The notes: generated from the sequence alone by a model not told the origin. Counted from the stretch's first letter, positions 25,988-40,774 are shown. The stretch is 64,000 nucleotides of DNA from Axinella damicornis (GCA_963931865.1 OZ007510.1:9334993-9398992), one strand, 5' to 3'. Numbers and translations are program-made.

Positions 25988-28900
25988 ATGACCCATCTGT
26001 ACGACACGATTGAGCCAAACGTGGTGAGCGAGGCTCTACTGCGGCAGTGCGTGGCTGCACAGGGGCCTGAAGGGGAGGTTGGGAGGATCGCGCAGGAGGA
26101 GGGCATAGACTTCGCAGAAGTAACGCGGCTCAGGCTGGATTTCCAAAGTATGTGTGACGTCATCATATTAGACACATGTACCAGATGACATAGTTTGGAG
26201 ATCTCATCAGTCGCTTATTGCTTTCAGACATCCTTCGAATTGATAACCTGTGGCAGTTCACAGGGCTAAGTCACCTTCAGCTGGACAACAATATCATTGA
26301 GGAGGTGCTGGGGCTGGAGGCCCTCACGCAGCTAGAATGGCTTGATCTCTCCTTCAACAACATCACAGCTATCTCTGGTCTTGACCACCTAACTAACCTG
26401 AAAGACCTCAGCCTTGCACACAACCGTATCAGCAAGATTGAGAACCTGGAGTCCCTGATCAAGCTGCAGGTCTTCTCCATTGCCAACAACCTCCTGTCTG
26501 AGTTGCATAATGTATGTGGATGAACCTCTATTATCTAAGGATATAGTATGTGTATGAAGTCATGCTCCAGCACTAATAAGTACCAACCCAGACCCTTATG
26601 CAACTCAAGATGACTACTGCATTCACAGCAGAGTATTCAGCAGTGCTCATGTTAGTAGTGTGTATACATCCCTTAGACTATGGTATGCTTCACGTGGTAT
26701 GCTTTCATGTTTTGAATGAGGTTTCTAACACCTCATCAAAAAAAATTCATACCGAAATTTATAACCCATAGTCTAGGCCGGTTATTGCACTCAAGTTAGC
26801 TGTTTAGGGACCTTTGGGATGCACCTATAATCACCTCAGCTTCGCCCTCAGTAATTATAGGTAGCATCCCTCAGGTCTCTAAAGCAGCTAAGAGACCTGC
26901 TCGAGTGCAATAAACCTATACTTGCCACAGGTGAGGTACTTGAGGCAATTCACTCGGCTCCAGTCCCTGGCCCTGGCTGGCAACCCCCTGGCATCTCAAG
27001 AGCACTACCAGCACTATGTGATAGCCTTTGTCCCCTCCCTGGTCTATCTGGATTTCCGCATGGTGATGGAGGAAGAGGTGAGGCGCCCACGCTGCAAGCT
27101 TGAGAGTGATCTGCACCTTCATAACAAATGTATTAACAAATTTTTGATGGGAGTTGGCTTCCAATTGCCAGGCATTTGCTTGCAACAGACAGAGTCCAGC
27201 CTAGTGCGGAATGTAATGGGGGGTTGTGTAATTCTGGAACATGTACACACTCCTCCCATCCCAGCGCTGTGCTGCTCGGGAGGTGTTCCATGAAGAGCTA
27301 CAGGATCTGGAGCTGGGAGAGAGGGAGGAGGCGAGGAGGAGGGAGAGGGATGAGGCCAGGGACAGACAGGAACAACTGTACAAGGTCAGTGCAGCAACAC
27401 TGTGTGATGGCTAGCTAACACTGTTGAATTGTTGGATTGCAGGAAGCATATGTAGATGGTCTCCAGGGAAGTGTACTTTTTGAGGCCATGTTTGCTGAAG
27501 ACACAGATATAGTGCACATCCGTGCACTGCCAGGCGTGGCTGTGAAGCTGGACAAGTGAGTCACATGGGGCATGTAGTGGACAGTAAGGAGGTATCTAAC
27601 CCCCCTCACTCTGTAGCTACCAGAAGGAGTTTGTACAGTTCTGTGAGCACCTCGCTGTGGTGGGGTTGGAGGAGGGAGAGAGGCGAAGGAGTGAATTGGA
27701 GGGGTTTCATCGCTGCCAGAGGGAGGCATGCACCAGCAGTCAGCAGAAGTGTGTGGAGAGGATCAGCGAATATGAACGTCTCAGAACAAAGGTGTGAGAC
27801 ACACATTACAAAAAAAAAATGCCTGGCCTGTGAGTCACTAGGTTGTAGGAATACGTACAAAGGTGTGTGTGTACACTGCAAGGAGTTGCAACTCAGACAT
27901 AGCATGGCTCTTTAACAGTCCAGCGTAATATAGTTTACTGTACGTTGTGCTTCTTTACTAGTGGCTGAATTGCACTCATTCCTCTAAAAATTATGGGCAC
28001 AGGATGATCTTGTGGTGGTTACTTAGTTACTGTTGCTAGACAGCTTTTTGGTAATGCGAAATTATCATTGGAACTTCGCCCATCATTCTAACCTCATTCC
28101 CAGGCCGTTCCCACCGCCAGTATTTCATCGCTTCCAGTATCATACTGGAAGCGATGAAATACTGGCGGTGGGAACGGCCTGGGAACGAGGCTACATCATT
28201 CTGTACTTTGTAATATCTAAGTGATCACTTTGTGTAATCTAGTCTTGCCTTGGCTGATGTTATGTGATAATCAGAGAGTAATCATCATTGGAACTTCGCC
28301 CACCATTCTGTACTTTGTGATATCTAAGTGATCACTTTGTGTAATCGGTCTTGCCTTGGCTGAGGGTCTCAGTGTTGTCCTCTCCCCTCTCAGCTGGTAG
28401 GAGTGAGAGGAGGGCCAGCAGAGCTACCTGCTGCCATTGGTGCCCTGCAACATGGCCTGATGAAGCTGGAGATCCAGTTAGTGGAGCAGTTGGAGGTAGG
28501 CAGCAGAGGAGAAGGGGTGTTTACGAATGTTGCAGGTCTTTAAAATAGTAGTAGAGTTGTGTGACTAGCGCTGATTACTGCTGCAGGAGATCACCAAAGA
28601 CTTTGAGCACAACTACTCGGACATAGCAGGAGGCTTCATGGAGCAAGTGCAGTCACAGTATCCTCTTAGCAACCAATGGGGTTTTGTTATTTTGTGTAGT
28701 TAGTTGTAGGTTTGCCGTGCAGATCAACAGAGCATTTAATCTTGGAGAATGTGACACTACATGAGTCCTCCTTGACTCAGACCAAGCATGACCCAGCTTC
28801 GTGAGTTGGAGAACGCACATCATGAACATTTGACAGAGCGGGGTCTGGAGTTGCTCGAGCAGGCTGTGAAAAACCAACTGGAGGAAGTTCCTGAAGAGTG

Positions 28901-30044
28901 CAGAATGGTAAGCAAGGAGAAAAAGTAAAGCCTTTCTGGTAACCTGAGTGTTGGAATGTACCGTAATAATTTGTACACGTATACGGAGTAAATATTCGTA
29001 TAGCATAAACAAACGGGTCGTTTGAGTTTGTCATGGCTGATGTGGAGCAGGAGGTGGAGGGCACTTGTGAAGAATGACAGCAGCAAAGCTATTTGTGTTG
29101 TCTAGGTGTACTTCATCTGGCTACAGTTAGCATCTATGCACAAGCGGATTCATTTTAAGGTGTACGATTCCAGTCAAGAGCAAACCACAAGAGAAGCATA
29201 TGGTCTCACTGATTCATTCGGCGAGGGCGAAGCAAGGGTGAACATAACCAGTTTGTATTGAAATACAGTGTGTGCAGTGAATCTCAGGGCATTGGAATTG
29301 AATTTGTGGATTTGGGATGGGATATCCATTGAATGGGAATTGGTTATCACCTGCATCATCAAGGGATGTAGCCTCGGCCTCGTTCCCAGGTGCTTGGTAC
29401 ATGTAGTGCCTGGGAATGAGGCTACAAGGGATGGAATGGAATTGGAGTTATAGAGTTAATTCCATATGAATTCTGGAATGTGGTTGAAGAAACAATAGAC
29501 ATGTATTATGACATTGAGTTATGCACTTACCATGAACTTATTATACTTTTCATGGAATTGGACTAATTTATGACAAAATTGTGTTGACTTTTGTCTTGAG
29601 TTACATGTACCTGGAAGTGAGTAATTGGGAATTGCATTAGTGCAAGAGCCACTGCCCTGGTGGTGATGATTTCCTAGAATGTAATGGTAATTTTACTTCT
29701 ATAGGTACCAAATGTTCTCGATTGTTTACATAACCCGATCCTAAGTTGTCCTTTGTCCAGACACTGTTCTTCAGTTTAGCCTCCACAAATCCTCTTTTCC
29801 CCAGTTGTTTGTGGATAAAGACACTTTGGTGGGTGCTCTGAATGCTTCCCATGACATGCACATGCTGGCTATTGACAGCAAGGAGGACGAAATCACCTCA
29901 CGGCTACGGCAGGATCTCAAAGTCCTACTGGAGGGCTTGCAGGTGGTAGAGTTAAAGCGTGGACGACAGAAGGTGGTGGAGATAGAGCAGTACATAGGGC
30001 AGCAAAGGGAGGAAGTGGAGGGGAGTGAAGCATTCTCTTCATGA
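25988..30044 (+). CDS. DRC3: Dynein regulatory complex subunit 3 (DRC3/LRRC48)
   Basis: Exons: 25988-26147, 26228-26511, 26931-27077, 27265-27384, 27443-27555, 27617-27791, 28394-28495, 28587-28657, 28781-28907, 29805-30044; 1,539 nt, 512 residues, close to the usual 523. DRC3 is a structural subunit of the nexin-dynein regulatory complex of motile cilia. The N-terminus (EQGP-like AAQGPEGEVG) leads into NILRIDNLWQFTGLSHLQLD and consecutive SDS22-type leucine-rich repeats (NNIIEEVLGLEALTQLEWL, LDLSFNNITAISGLDHL, NRISKIENLESLIKLQV). The rest is charged coiled coil, and the last exon has LFVDKDTLVGALNASHDMH, which matches the conserved DRC3 tail. The stop is 123 bp from the stop of the convergent NHR-SOCS gene. 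Confidence 0.93.
26763..26925. repeat. Imperfect palindrome in DRC3 intron
   Basis: TATTGCACTC and GAGTGCAATA mark the ends; inward AGAGACCT/AGGTCTCT, GGATGC/GCATCC and CTATAATCA/TAATTATAG words also pair. It looks like an aged MITE; no target duplication was found. Confidence 0.55.
28068..28362. repeat. Tandem duplication, one copy interrupted by an insertion
   Basis: The segment TCATTGGAACTTCGCCCA...CATTCTGTACTTTGT...TATCTAAGTGATCACTTTGT...TCTTGCCTTGGCTGA is present at 28068-28258 and again at 28287-28362. The first copy is split by palindromic element d (28090-28193); the second is uninterrupted. Confidence 0.85.
28090..28193. mobile_element. TAGCC palindromic element, copy d
   Basis: Arms run AACCTCATTCCCAGGCCGTT to the end GGCCTGGGAACGAGGCTA; an inner hairpin pairs CGCTTCCAGTAT with ATACTGGAAGCG. 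CATCATTCT flanks both sides (28081-28089 and 28194-28202), an exact 9-bp duplication. Confidence 0.88.
29369..29424. mobile_element. TAGCC palindromic element, copy e
   Basis: A 56-bp element with ends TAGCCTCGGCCTCGTTCCCA and TGCCTGGGAATGAGGCTA, flanked by an exact 9-bp duplication CAAGGGATG (29360-29368 and 29425-29433). It lies in the last DRC3 intron. Confidence 0.85.
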
Positions 30045-30167
30045 ACGCACTGAGATCAGCTGTCGCTAACCCTCGGGACGGTAAAATCTGTACATTCTGT
30101 ACATTGACATGATGTATAGATGCACAACTGTACAATAATAATTATTCTATAATACAGACGATATTGG

Positions 30168-31371
30168 CTACTCTTGAATGTACTGTTTCAATCTGTCTTT
30201 CAAACTATTTGGGAGGGGTAAGTGAGTTACATCCTCTGAAGACCTCAGTAAACTTGCAATCAGTTCAATGTTCAATTCTTGAAGGTTGATATCTACTCTC
30301 ATTACTGGAGTGATGTGTGTGTGTGTGTAGGGTGTTGCAGTGACATTCAAGCATGACAATTTACAGCGTGTGGGTGGGTATGTAAAGAAGACATCACAGA
30401 GCCTAGTTTTGGAACCAGACCCTTTGCATGGGGAGTGAGCAAGGCACCTACAGCACGTACGGATCGCTTCCAGTATCACACGCATGATACTGGAAGCAAT
30501 CCGCACTGGTTTGGTCTAGCTGGGGTTGAGACAATCTCTAGGCTGGAATGCTGACCTGTCATGACCATTCAAATTGTTGATTGCAAATGACGTCGAAGGG
30601 TTGTCTCCTGGCTTGTCACCAGTGATATACTGTGTTACCCTCGAGCGTTTGACAAAAGTTGAGGGGAGCAATGAGTGATCATATGTGTATTATCACCACA
30701 GATTGATAAATTACACACGCAATGTGCCTAAACCCATCCTCCTCCCCAAGTAAATGGTCTGGTTCTGAAACTACACAAAGCCTACCTGATCTTGTGATCT
30801 TGGTCGCTTTACAGTTGGCATAGTGGTCAACGACAGGGTACACATCGTACCCCTTCTTGTAGATGCCCTCCGCAGCAACACCCTGGCTTTTGCCATTCAC
30901 AAAGAATACAAGTACTCCATCATGGGACAGACGCATACCCACACGGTACCCTGCACGGAGTTCATCTAGGTTGACAAAGCCATATGGTTTCTCCGAGGAG
31001 CCCACCAACTTGTTGTGTACTTTTTCCGAGCTCCACACACAGTGTTCATTGCCCTCAGGTGAGTATCGAGGGATGTCCTTTACCAGCAGCTCCCCGCCAG
31101 ATTTACAGCGCATCACGCCCAGTTTAAGCGTACCTGACCACCCTGTCCCATAGGATACTATCTCCACTTCAAACTCAGCAGTCCCCTTCAAGGGCTTTGC
31201 TCCATACACCACTCCATGCGCGTAGTAGGAGGCGGGGTCTTTCTTCTCGGCAGTTATTCCGTCTTCCAACACCCTCATCTGGTGTGAGCACACAGAGTGG
31301 AATCCAAACTGGACCGTCTTTGGCAATACAAACGTCTTTTCAATTCTGTCATCGTTTCCACTGGAAGCCAT
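30168..31371 (-). CDS. NHR (neuralized) domain plus SOCS box protein, NEURL2-like
   Basis: Two exons, 30786-31371 and 30168-30304, give 240 residues. Residues about 15-195 form one neuralized homology repeat: FGFHSVCSHQMRVLEDG, HGVVYGAKPLKGTAEFEVEI, GTGWSGTLKLGVMRC, PYGFVNLDELRAGYRVGMRL, DGVLVFFVNGKSQGVAAEGI and VYPVVDHYANC. The terminal exon encodes INLQELNIELIASLL followed by THLPLPNSLKDRLKQYI, the usual layout of a SOCS box. One NHR plus a SOCS box is the architecture of vertebrate NEURL2 (Ozz), a Cullin5 ligase receptor; a similar role is inferred. The junction restores frame exactly (G at the donor plus TA at the acceptor). Its start codon is 73 bp from that of IFT56, head to head. Confidence 0.82.
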
Positions 31372-31444
31372 AACTCAAAAACATAATTTCAATTTTGTTT
31401 ATCGGATATTTAGACGTCCAGAAAGCCTATAGCCAAGCGAAACC
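31372..31444. promoter_or_regulatory. Very short divergent promoter, NHR-SOCS / IFT56
   Basis: The start codons are separated by only 73 bp, so 5' untranslated regions must be very short or overlap. No TATA box was seen; the strip is A/T-rich. Confidence 0.55.
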
Positions 31445-35135
<3,691 letters not shown>

Positions 35136-35280
35136 CATGCACATTCTCGGCCCAGACCCCAGACTACACACACCATAATAGTGGTCATGAAGCAGTACTA
35201 CACATAATTCTTGTCATCTTTTTCAACATGGAGATGATCAAAACTGCTGTCAATAGAATTGCACAACAATGCTCCACAGT

Positions 35281-38200
35281 TCACTTTCTTCTCCTCTTAC
35301 CAGGCAGTAGAATGCCTTCATACTATAATGTGTGCGTGCGATGGGTGCAGTGCATGTGAGTGTGTATGTGAGTGTGTGCGATGAGTGCGTGTGCGAGTAC
35401 TGCTGATATAATAGAACTCTCCATTTATCCATACTTAGTGCTACTCACGTGACCCTCAACGAATCAGACGCCTCAGAATCGATCACATGACGGAGCATTA
35501 AATCGCTTATTGCACACTTTAGTGTGCATTATCTAGATAATGCACACTTTTCAAAGATCAAAGGCTGTCTCGGGTCGGTGAGTTGCACTAAGTAGTTTAG
35601 ATACCACTTTGCCGTGCATTACGGGCTTTAGTGCACTCGGGCAATCTAGTTAACGGTCTCGGGCGGATAATGCACTTGCCTTCGGCTCGTGCATTATCTC
35701 GCCCTCGACCGTTAACTAGATTGCCCTCGTGCACTAAAACCCGTAATGCACGGCAAAGTGGTATATAAACTAGAGGCAAAAAATTTTCTCTGAAAAATTA
35801 AAAAGGATTTAGTGATGGCCTGTCACATTCGGAATTATTCCACCTCTCGAAAAAGCTAAGAAACAAGGAGAAATGCCATCAACCAGGCTCAGTCCCATCC
35901 CATTATAAAATGTAGAATTTAGGGACGGGATGGGACTGAGCCTGGTTGATGGCATTTCTCCTTGTTTCTTAGCTTTTTCGAGAGGTGGAATAATTCCGAA
36001 TGTGACAGGCCATCACTAAATCCTTTTTAATTTTTCATAGAAAATTTTTTGCCTCTAGTTTGTGCAATTTTTCAAGCGCATGAAATGCGTAACTGCTTAG
36101 TCATGTTACGTGCAATGTCACCGTAAGGGTACGGGGATGTATGCCCTGATGTCAGATTTTAAGATGTTGTGTTGCCATGTTAGCCTCGTTCCTAGGCTCG
36201 AGCCTGAGACTACAGGCCATGTCAACAAAGCAAAGCTGCAACAGTCTCTCTTGATGGACGTGGACCTTCCACTGGGCACTGAGCAGGCTTTGATGCTTCA
36301 TTCTGTTTATATTATTCCATGTATTTTGTTGTCATGAATGTTTAGTGTTGTCTTTGCGGGGCGGACATGGGGTGGGGCTCACCCTTCATCAGATCAGAGA
36401 GCTCGATGGCAGTCATGTAGGTCATGTGCTTGCAATGGCTCCAAGTACGTTCAAAACTCTAGCCTCACAGTGTTGGTCAGACGTTCTGCACTGTACGTCA
36501 TGAAAACAAAGCCACGCCTCCATGATGGCAGAGTCACGATAGATCTTGACAAGAACAGGTTGGTAGAAATTCCTCATAGCGGTAGGAACCACCAGACGAC
36601 GGATTCACAAGGATTCTGTTAGTGTACCAAACGCAGCCATCACAAGCAAAAAGAACACAAAATGCGCTTGCATTTGGATTGCGCATGCGCAATTGGCGAA
36701 CGCGTGACCTCATTGCCTCAAAATGGCGTCGTGCTAGAATGCCATCGGATCGTAGCTAGCTATAACTGCTGGTCTTGCCAGTTTGCAGACAAAAGTGGTC
36801 AGGGCGAGTGCTACGGCGATAGCGGTGTTGTCCTGTGCGTAAATTAGCTCAAGAAGTGATTTAGTTGGTAAGCTATCGTTACGCAAAGTCTTGTATGAGA
36901 AAGAAAGAAAGAAAGAAAGAAGATGACGAAATCGGACTTTTCTCCGCGACTTGTTCATCGACTCCCGCGTACTCTAGGGTAGGTTTGTAAGTGTTTTTGT
37001 GAACTGCTAGGCAGTATCATTCTGTCTGCATGCTTGGTTTGAGGGGTTGTATCTTCGTTGGCCGTATCCTGCTGGTGCATCAGTATGGTAAAATCGAAAT
37101 TTCCTTGGCCATCCCTAAATAGAGAACGCTACCGCGTTCTCTGATATTACTTATCCATCCTAACAGCCTAAAATATTGTTGCAATCAGGGAGCAGCAGCC
37201 AAAGCGGACGCAATCGGGGAGCAGCAGCTGAAGCACACACAATTGGGGAGCAGCAGCTGAAGCAGACGCAATCAGGGAGCAGCAGCTGAAGCGGATGCAA
37301 TCGGGGAGCAGCAGTTGAAGCGGACGCAATCGGGGAGCAGTAACTGCACAGAGAGCTGTCCGGTGCCGGATTTCTCACGTAGGCGAACAAGGGGGAAAGT
37401 AGCTGAACGAGTGAAGCAAGCGAAGCTACTTGAATATTTTATAACATGTATGATCATGACAGCTGGAACGTTGCCATGTGCTGATTATATCCATCATGAA
37501 TCATGTGTACCAACCTCATGAGGTCAGTATGTTTGTGTGTCACGAAAATAACCCACTATACGGTAGCCTCGTTCCAAGGCCTCCACCCCAGCTTTTGTCG
37601 CTTGCAGTATGAAAAGCGTGGAGAGGTTTCACACGTGATACATGCCGCGACCATCATAAAACGTCATCCATTCAAGACCACTATGTACTAGTACAGTAGC
37701 TACGATCGCATACGGAGACAAATCAACAGCCAGAAGAGAGCCACACCGGCTTATCCAAGCTAGAAGTCTTACCTTCGAAGTAGTGCTGAGCTGCAACTGT
37801 TGCACTTTCCAGAGCGATGGCTCACTGCACGGAGTGAACAGTCAAAGTGCTTCGAAGTTATAACCGTTGTATTGCAGCCATCTCTCAGCGGTTTTGTTTC
37901 AAATCGAGGTATGTTGTATAGGTAGGACCTGCCTCTCCTCTGGAGTTTGTCTGGTCTCTGTAGCGTCTCTGGAACAGGTGATAGCAAGTTGAAAACCGTG
38001 AGTATGTATTAACAGAATCCGTGACGTCAGCGGCGGCACGCATCACGTGCAAAACCCTTCTAGGCCTTCTCCGCGCTTTTCGTACTGCAAGCGACAAAAG
38101 CTGGGGTGGAGGCCTGGGAACGAGGCTACTATACGGTAATTAGAGCAAGTACAGTGCAAAACTTCAGGATTTTTTTCTACCCCCCACATACCTTTTGCTG

Positions 38201-39461
38201 AAACCACTTCATTGCTTCCTCCTTTGTGACACGGTGTTTTGCCCCAATCCTGCTTTGCTGTCGCTTGCGGTAGGCTACACGATAGCCTGGCCGCCCCAGC
38301 ACAATGTAGAAGTCCATCCCATAGATGCCAATACCGGGATCGTATTTGATGCCCAGGTCAATGTGCTCTTGGATGCCAAAGCCAAAGTTACCGGTGTCAG
38401 AGAAGTTGTCCTTGCGCAACTCGTACTCTCGCACCTTCAGCCCCTTTTCAAGGATCTCCTCCGCCTTGGCTCCTCGCACAGTGCAGTGCACGGCAATCTT
38501 CTCATTGCGGCGGATTCCAAAGGAACGTACAGTGTAGCGTGCTGCATGGGAAGGGCAAAATAAATGGACAGCAACAGGCAATAATTATGTGTTCCCATCA
38601 GACAGAAATGAAATCCTATGGCATATGCCTACATATCATAGTTGTGCATTATTATGTGCATGCGCATAATATATATTATATCTACACAGGAAGGAAATAT
38701 GCGCCTAATAACAAGAAGAGCTTAATTTTTAATGACATTCCTCAAATAGGAAGTGTGCTTCATAAAAATGCGCATGGACCATATAGAGATTTTATGTCGT
38801 GGTTGTACGGATGCAACACAGTAGTCTAATTTTCCCAAGACTTCTGGGAAACTAAATGTATGTGCAAACAGTAGATACCAGGCCCTTTTTGGGGGGGGGG
38901 GGGGGGGGGGCTGGGCTGGGTATGAGGCTATGGTTCTCCTAACACCAGGCAGGGTGGGGCCTGGGTAGGCTCTCCTAACACCAGGGGTTTCATGTACTCA
39001 CCTTTGGAATACACAGGTGTCTGCTTAGTGAGGGCTTCCAGCACTTTAGCAGCCCTAGTGAGCCTGTCCCCACTCTCCCCAACACAGATGTTCAGACATA
39101 GCTTCTGCACCTGCAGCTCCCTCATTCGGTTCTCTCCCTTGCCCTATTTAAAGACACATTGAAGCGTAAATACAACACCTACGCCCCTCTCAGGTATCCC
39201 TGGCTATGTGGACTCCTTGGTGCATGTTTTGATTGATTGTTTCTGCTGCTGAGAGTCTCAGAGGAGTGCAAACCGAACTTAAAACGAAGTTCCAGGATAC
39301 AGGTGTGGGGCAGTTTATACCAACTTTTATGGGTATAAACTGCCCCATAGCTGACTCCCAACATATATGGCACTGGCTACAGTAAGTAACCCCATAAATA
39401 CGTCCACAGGTTACTCCTCGACTAAGATTCAAGCAGATACATCTACTACACTCACCGCCAT
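35281..39461 (-). CDS. RPL11: 60S ribosomal protein L11 (uL5)
   Basis: Four exons: 39456-39461, 39002-39143, 38192-38541, 35281-35322; 540 nt, 179 residues (vertebrate L11 has 178). Part of the 5S RNP of the large subunit and, in animals, a regulator of MDM2-p53. The coding sequence is nearly invariant: [80 protein letters not shown] and [12 protein letters not shown]. The first coding exon is only ATGGCG. The last exon, 14 codons, encodes YEGILLPGK plus a basic tail RRRK and a stop. It lies 2.87 kb from the previous exon, just past IFT56, with AG acceptor and exact phase. The large last intron is full of foldback repeats. CCCTTTC at about 39486-39492 (minus strand) is a candidate 5' TOP start. 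Confidence 0.93.
35445..35765. mobile_element. Foldback repeat, copy 2 (AACTAGATT family)
   Basis: Inverted-orientation relative of 8330-8640. The core pairs ACCACTTTGCCGTGCATTAC and CAATCTAGTTAACGGTC with their reverse complements (35610-35762), and TGCATTATCTAGATAATGCA at 35526-35545 is a perfect palindrome. Arms here are better preserved than in copy 1. Confidence 0.75.
35767..36060. mobile_element. 294-bp near-perfect palindrome
   Basis: Arms of about 135 bp (AACTAGAGGCAAAAAATTTT at the left, AAAATTTTTTGCCTCTAGTT at the right) are nearly identical inverted copies separated by about 25 bp around 35905-35925. It directly abuts the foldback at 35445-35765. There is no coding potential. The RNA of either strand would fold into one long hairpin. 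Confidence 0.85.
37185..37440. repeat. Dispersed element with internal 30-bp minisatellite, copy 1
   Basis: Five to six copies of a unit resembling GGGAGCAGCAGCTGAAGCGG plus ACGCAATC, followed by GCACAGAGAGCTGTCCGG, GCCGGATT, GGCGAACAAGGGGGAA and AGTAGCTGA. The same unit and the same flank occur in reverse orientation at 62650-63060. Confidence 0.8.
37564..38128. mobile_element. TAGCC palindromic element, copy h (long form, 565 bp)
   Basis: Terminal inverted repeats extend about 55 bp: TAGCCTCGTTCCAAGGCCTC, then CACCCCAGCTTTTGTCGCTT and GCAGTATGAAAAGC, with the reverse complement at the right end. The flanks are CTATACGG, exact for 8 bp (9 if the shared T is counted; 37556-37563 and 38129-38136). 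The 450-bp interior has no transposase frame. This is the longest family member seen, possibly the parent of the short hairpins. Confidence 0.85.
38660..38850. repeat. Dispersed repeat, second copy
   Basis: Same ordered words as 8780-8955 (ACAGGAAGGAAATATG, AATGACATTCCT, ATAGGAAG, GTGCTTCATA), in an RPL11 intron. Confidence 0.6.
38891..38910. repeat. Poly(G) tract in RPL11 intron
   Basis: Twenty consecutive G on the plus strand, followed by CTGGGCTGGG and a GAGGCTA end of a degraded TAGCC element. Confidence 0.9.
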
Positions 39462-39562
39462 ATCTCGACCAAACACATGGGCTCTGAAAGGGATGTACAA
39501 TTATGCGCATGCGTGTAAACTTTGAACTTTGACTTCGGGCCACAGCCCCTCCTACTTTCACT
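39462..39562. promoter_or_regulatory. RPL11 / sialidase-like divergent promoter
   Basis: Only 101 bp lie between the two start codons. The RPL11 side contains CCCTTTC (minus strand, about 39486-39492), a plausible 5' TOP transcription start. GCGCATGCGC-type palindromic sequence (ATGCGCATGCG, about 39503-39513) sits in the middle. Confidence 0.6.
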
Positions 39563-40774
39563 ATGAAGCTGCTGTCGTTCCTGCTTTTGCTTACAGGCGT
39601 TGCCGCAAGTGACAAATTTGACGGTTAGTTGCTGCTCGGATCTCTGAAGTGCAGTTCAATAAGTGATGCTTTTATTTTTCAGGGGTGGTTAGACCAGTTG
39701 GTGATGGGCGTTATGAAGCCTACATGATCCCCCCAGCTACCGCCAACCATGCTTCCTTTGTAGAGCTGCTGCCTACTGGAGATCTGTTGATGGCGTGGTT
39801 TAGCGGTACAGCAGAAGGGGCTAACAACTGTTCCATTGTAGTTGCTCGACTAGCAGCAAATAGCACCCAGTGGTCCATGCCTGTGGTTGTCTCCCGCAGA
39901 GAGGGCTACTCCAACCAGAACCCTGTGCTCTTTCTTGATCACACCCAACAAGTGCTCTACCTCTTCCACTCCCAGCAGCCAGCCAATAGCCAGAGCGTTG
40001 AGAACAGGGAGGACCATGCGCATATCTGGCAACTCAAGTCTCAAGATGGCAGAGGAATCAACTGGACAGCTCCAATGCTACTGTTTGAGAAGGATGGCTC
40101 GTTTGACAGAAACCGGATCATCCTTTCCTTAAAAGGAACATGGATATATCCAATTTATTACTCAGGTATAGTGACACCCCCTGCCTATAGCTACTACATT
40201 CATTATGCTATACGAAGTATTTATTAGTGTGTTACTTGAACTCCCCTTAGTGGATGGTGATGAGAATCAGTACTCAGCTATGAAGATCAGCCAGGATCAC
40301 CAGTCATGGAAGGGCTACACAGTCAAAAAATCCAACTACCTGGTCCAGCCATCAGTGATCCGTCCTAAACCATCTGTCTCTAATCTGTTAGCATACTTCA
40401 GGGACCGCCGGGCAGGTCATATCTACTCCTCAACGTCTGGCGATGAAGGTGTATCCTGGGAAGTGCCTCAAAAAACAGAACTGCCAAACAACAATGCCGC
40501 TATCGAGGCATCCACCCTCCAGAGTGGGCACATTGCTCTTGTGTATAACCCTACGAACAAGGACCGGTATCCTCTTCGCATCTCCCTCTCAGAGGATGGT
40601 GGGAAGACATGGCCACACTCACGCGATCTGGAGACTGGCCCCAGTGGCTCAGAGTATAGCTACCCCACAATCTTGCAGTCACCCGATGGCTACATCCACG
40701 TTTCGTATACATATGACCGAAAAACCATCAAGTATGTTAGATTCAAGGAAGACTGGATTATTGGCAGTAAATGA
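39563..40774 (+). CDS. Secreted sialidase-like (BNR/Asp-box) protein
   Basis: Three exons, 39563-39623, 39683-40165 and 40251-40774, give 355 residues. MKLLSFLLLLTGVAA is a clear signal peptide. The rest is a single six-bladed propeller-type domain of the BNR_2 kind: AWFSGTAEGANNCSIVVARL, YSNQNPVLF, RNRIILSLKGTWIYPIY and an Asp-box SEDGGKTW; weaker Asp-boxes are SGDEGVSW and SQDGRGINW. Sialidases of this fold cleave terminal sialic acids from glycans, but members of this branch include proteins with other or no proven activity, and I could not assign the full arginine triad by eye. Acting on extracellular glycans is inferred from the signal peptide and fold. No transmembrane segment is seen. 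The gene is expressed from the promoter shared with RPL11. Confidence 0.8.

Larger units (their letters stand above)
35323..38191. other. 2.87-kb last intron of RPL11
   Basis: Unusually large for this gene-dense region. It contains the foldback repeat at 35445-35765, a near-perfect 294-bp palindrome at 35767-36060, a minisatellite element at 37185-37440, and the longest TAGCC-family member (37564-38128). No supported host gene was found between 36100 and 37150; a (GAAA)n run lies at 36900-36920. Confidence 0.7.

Noticed and set aside
36100..37150. Possible host gene nested in the RPL11 intron
   Set aside because: Short frames only, no family match and no phase-consistent splice chain.
37160..37400. 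CRISPR-like repeat array
   Set aside because: Units are contiguous with no unique spacers and the genome is eukaryotic; this is a minisatellite.
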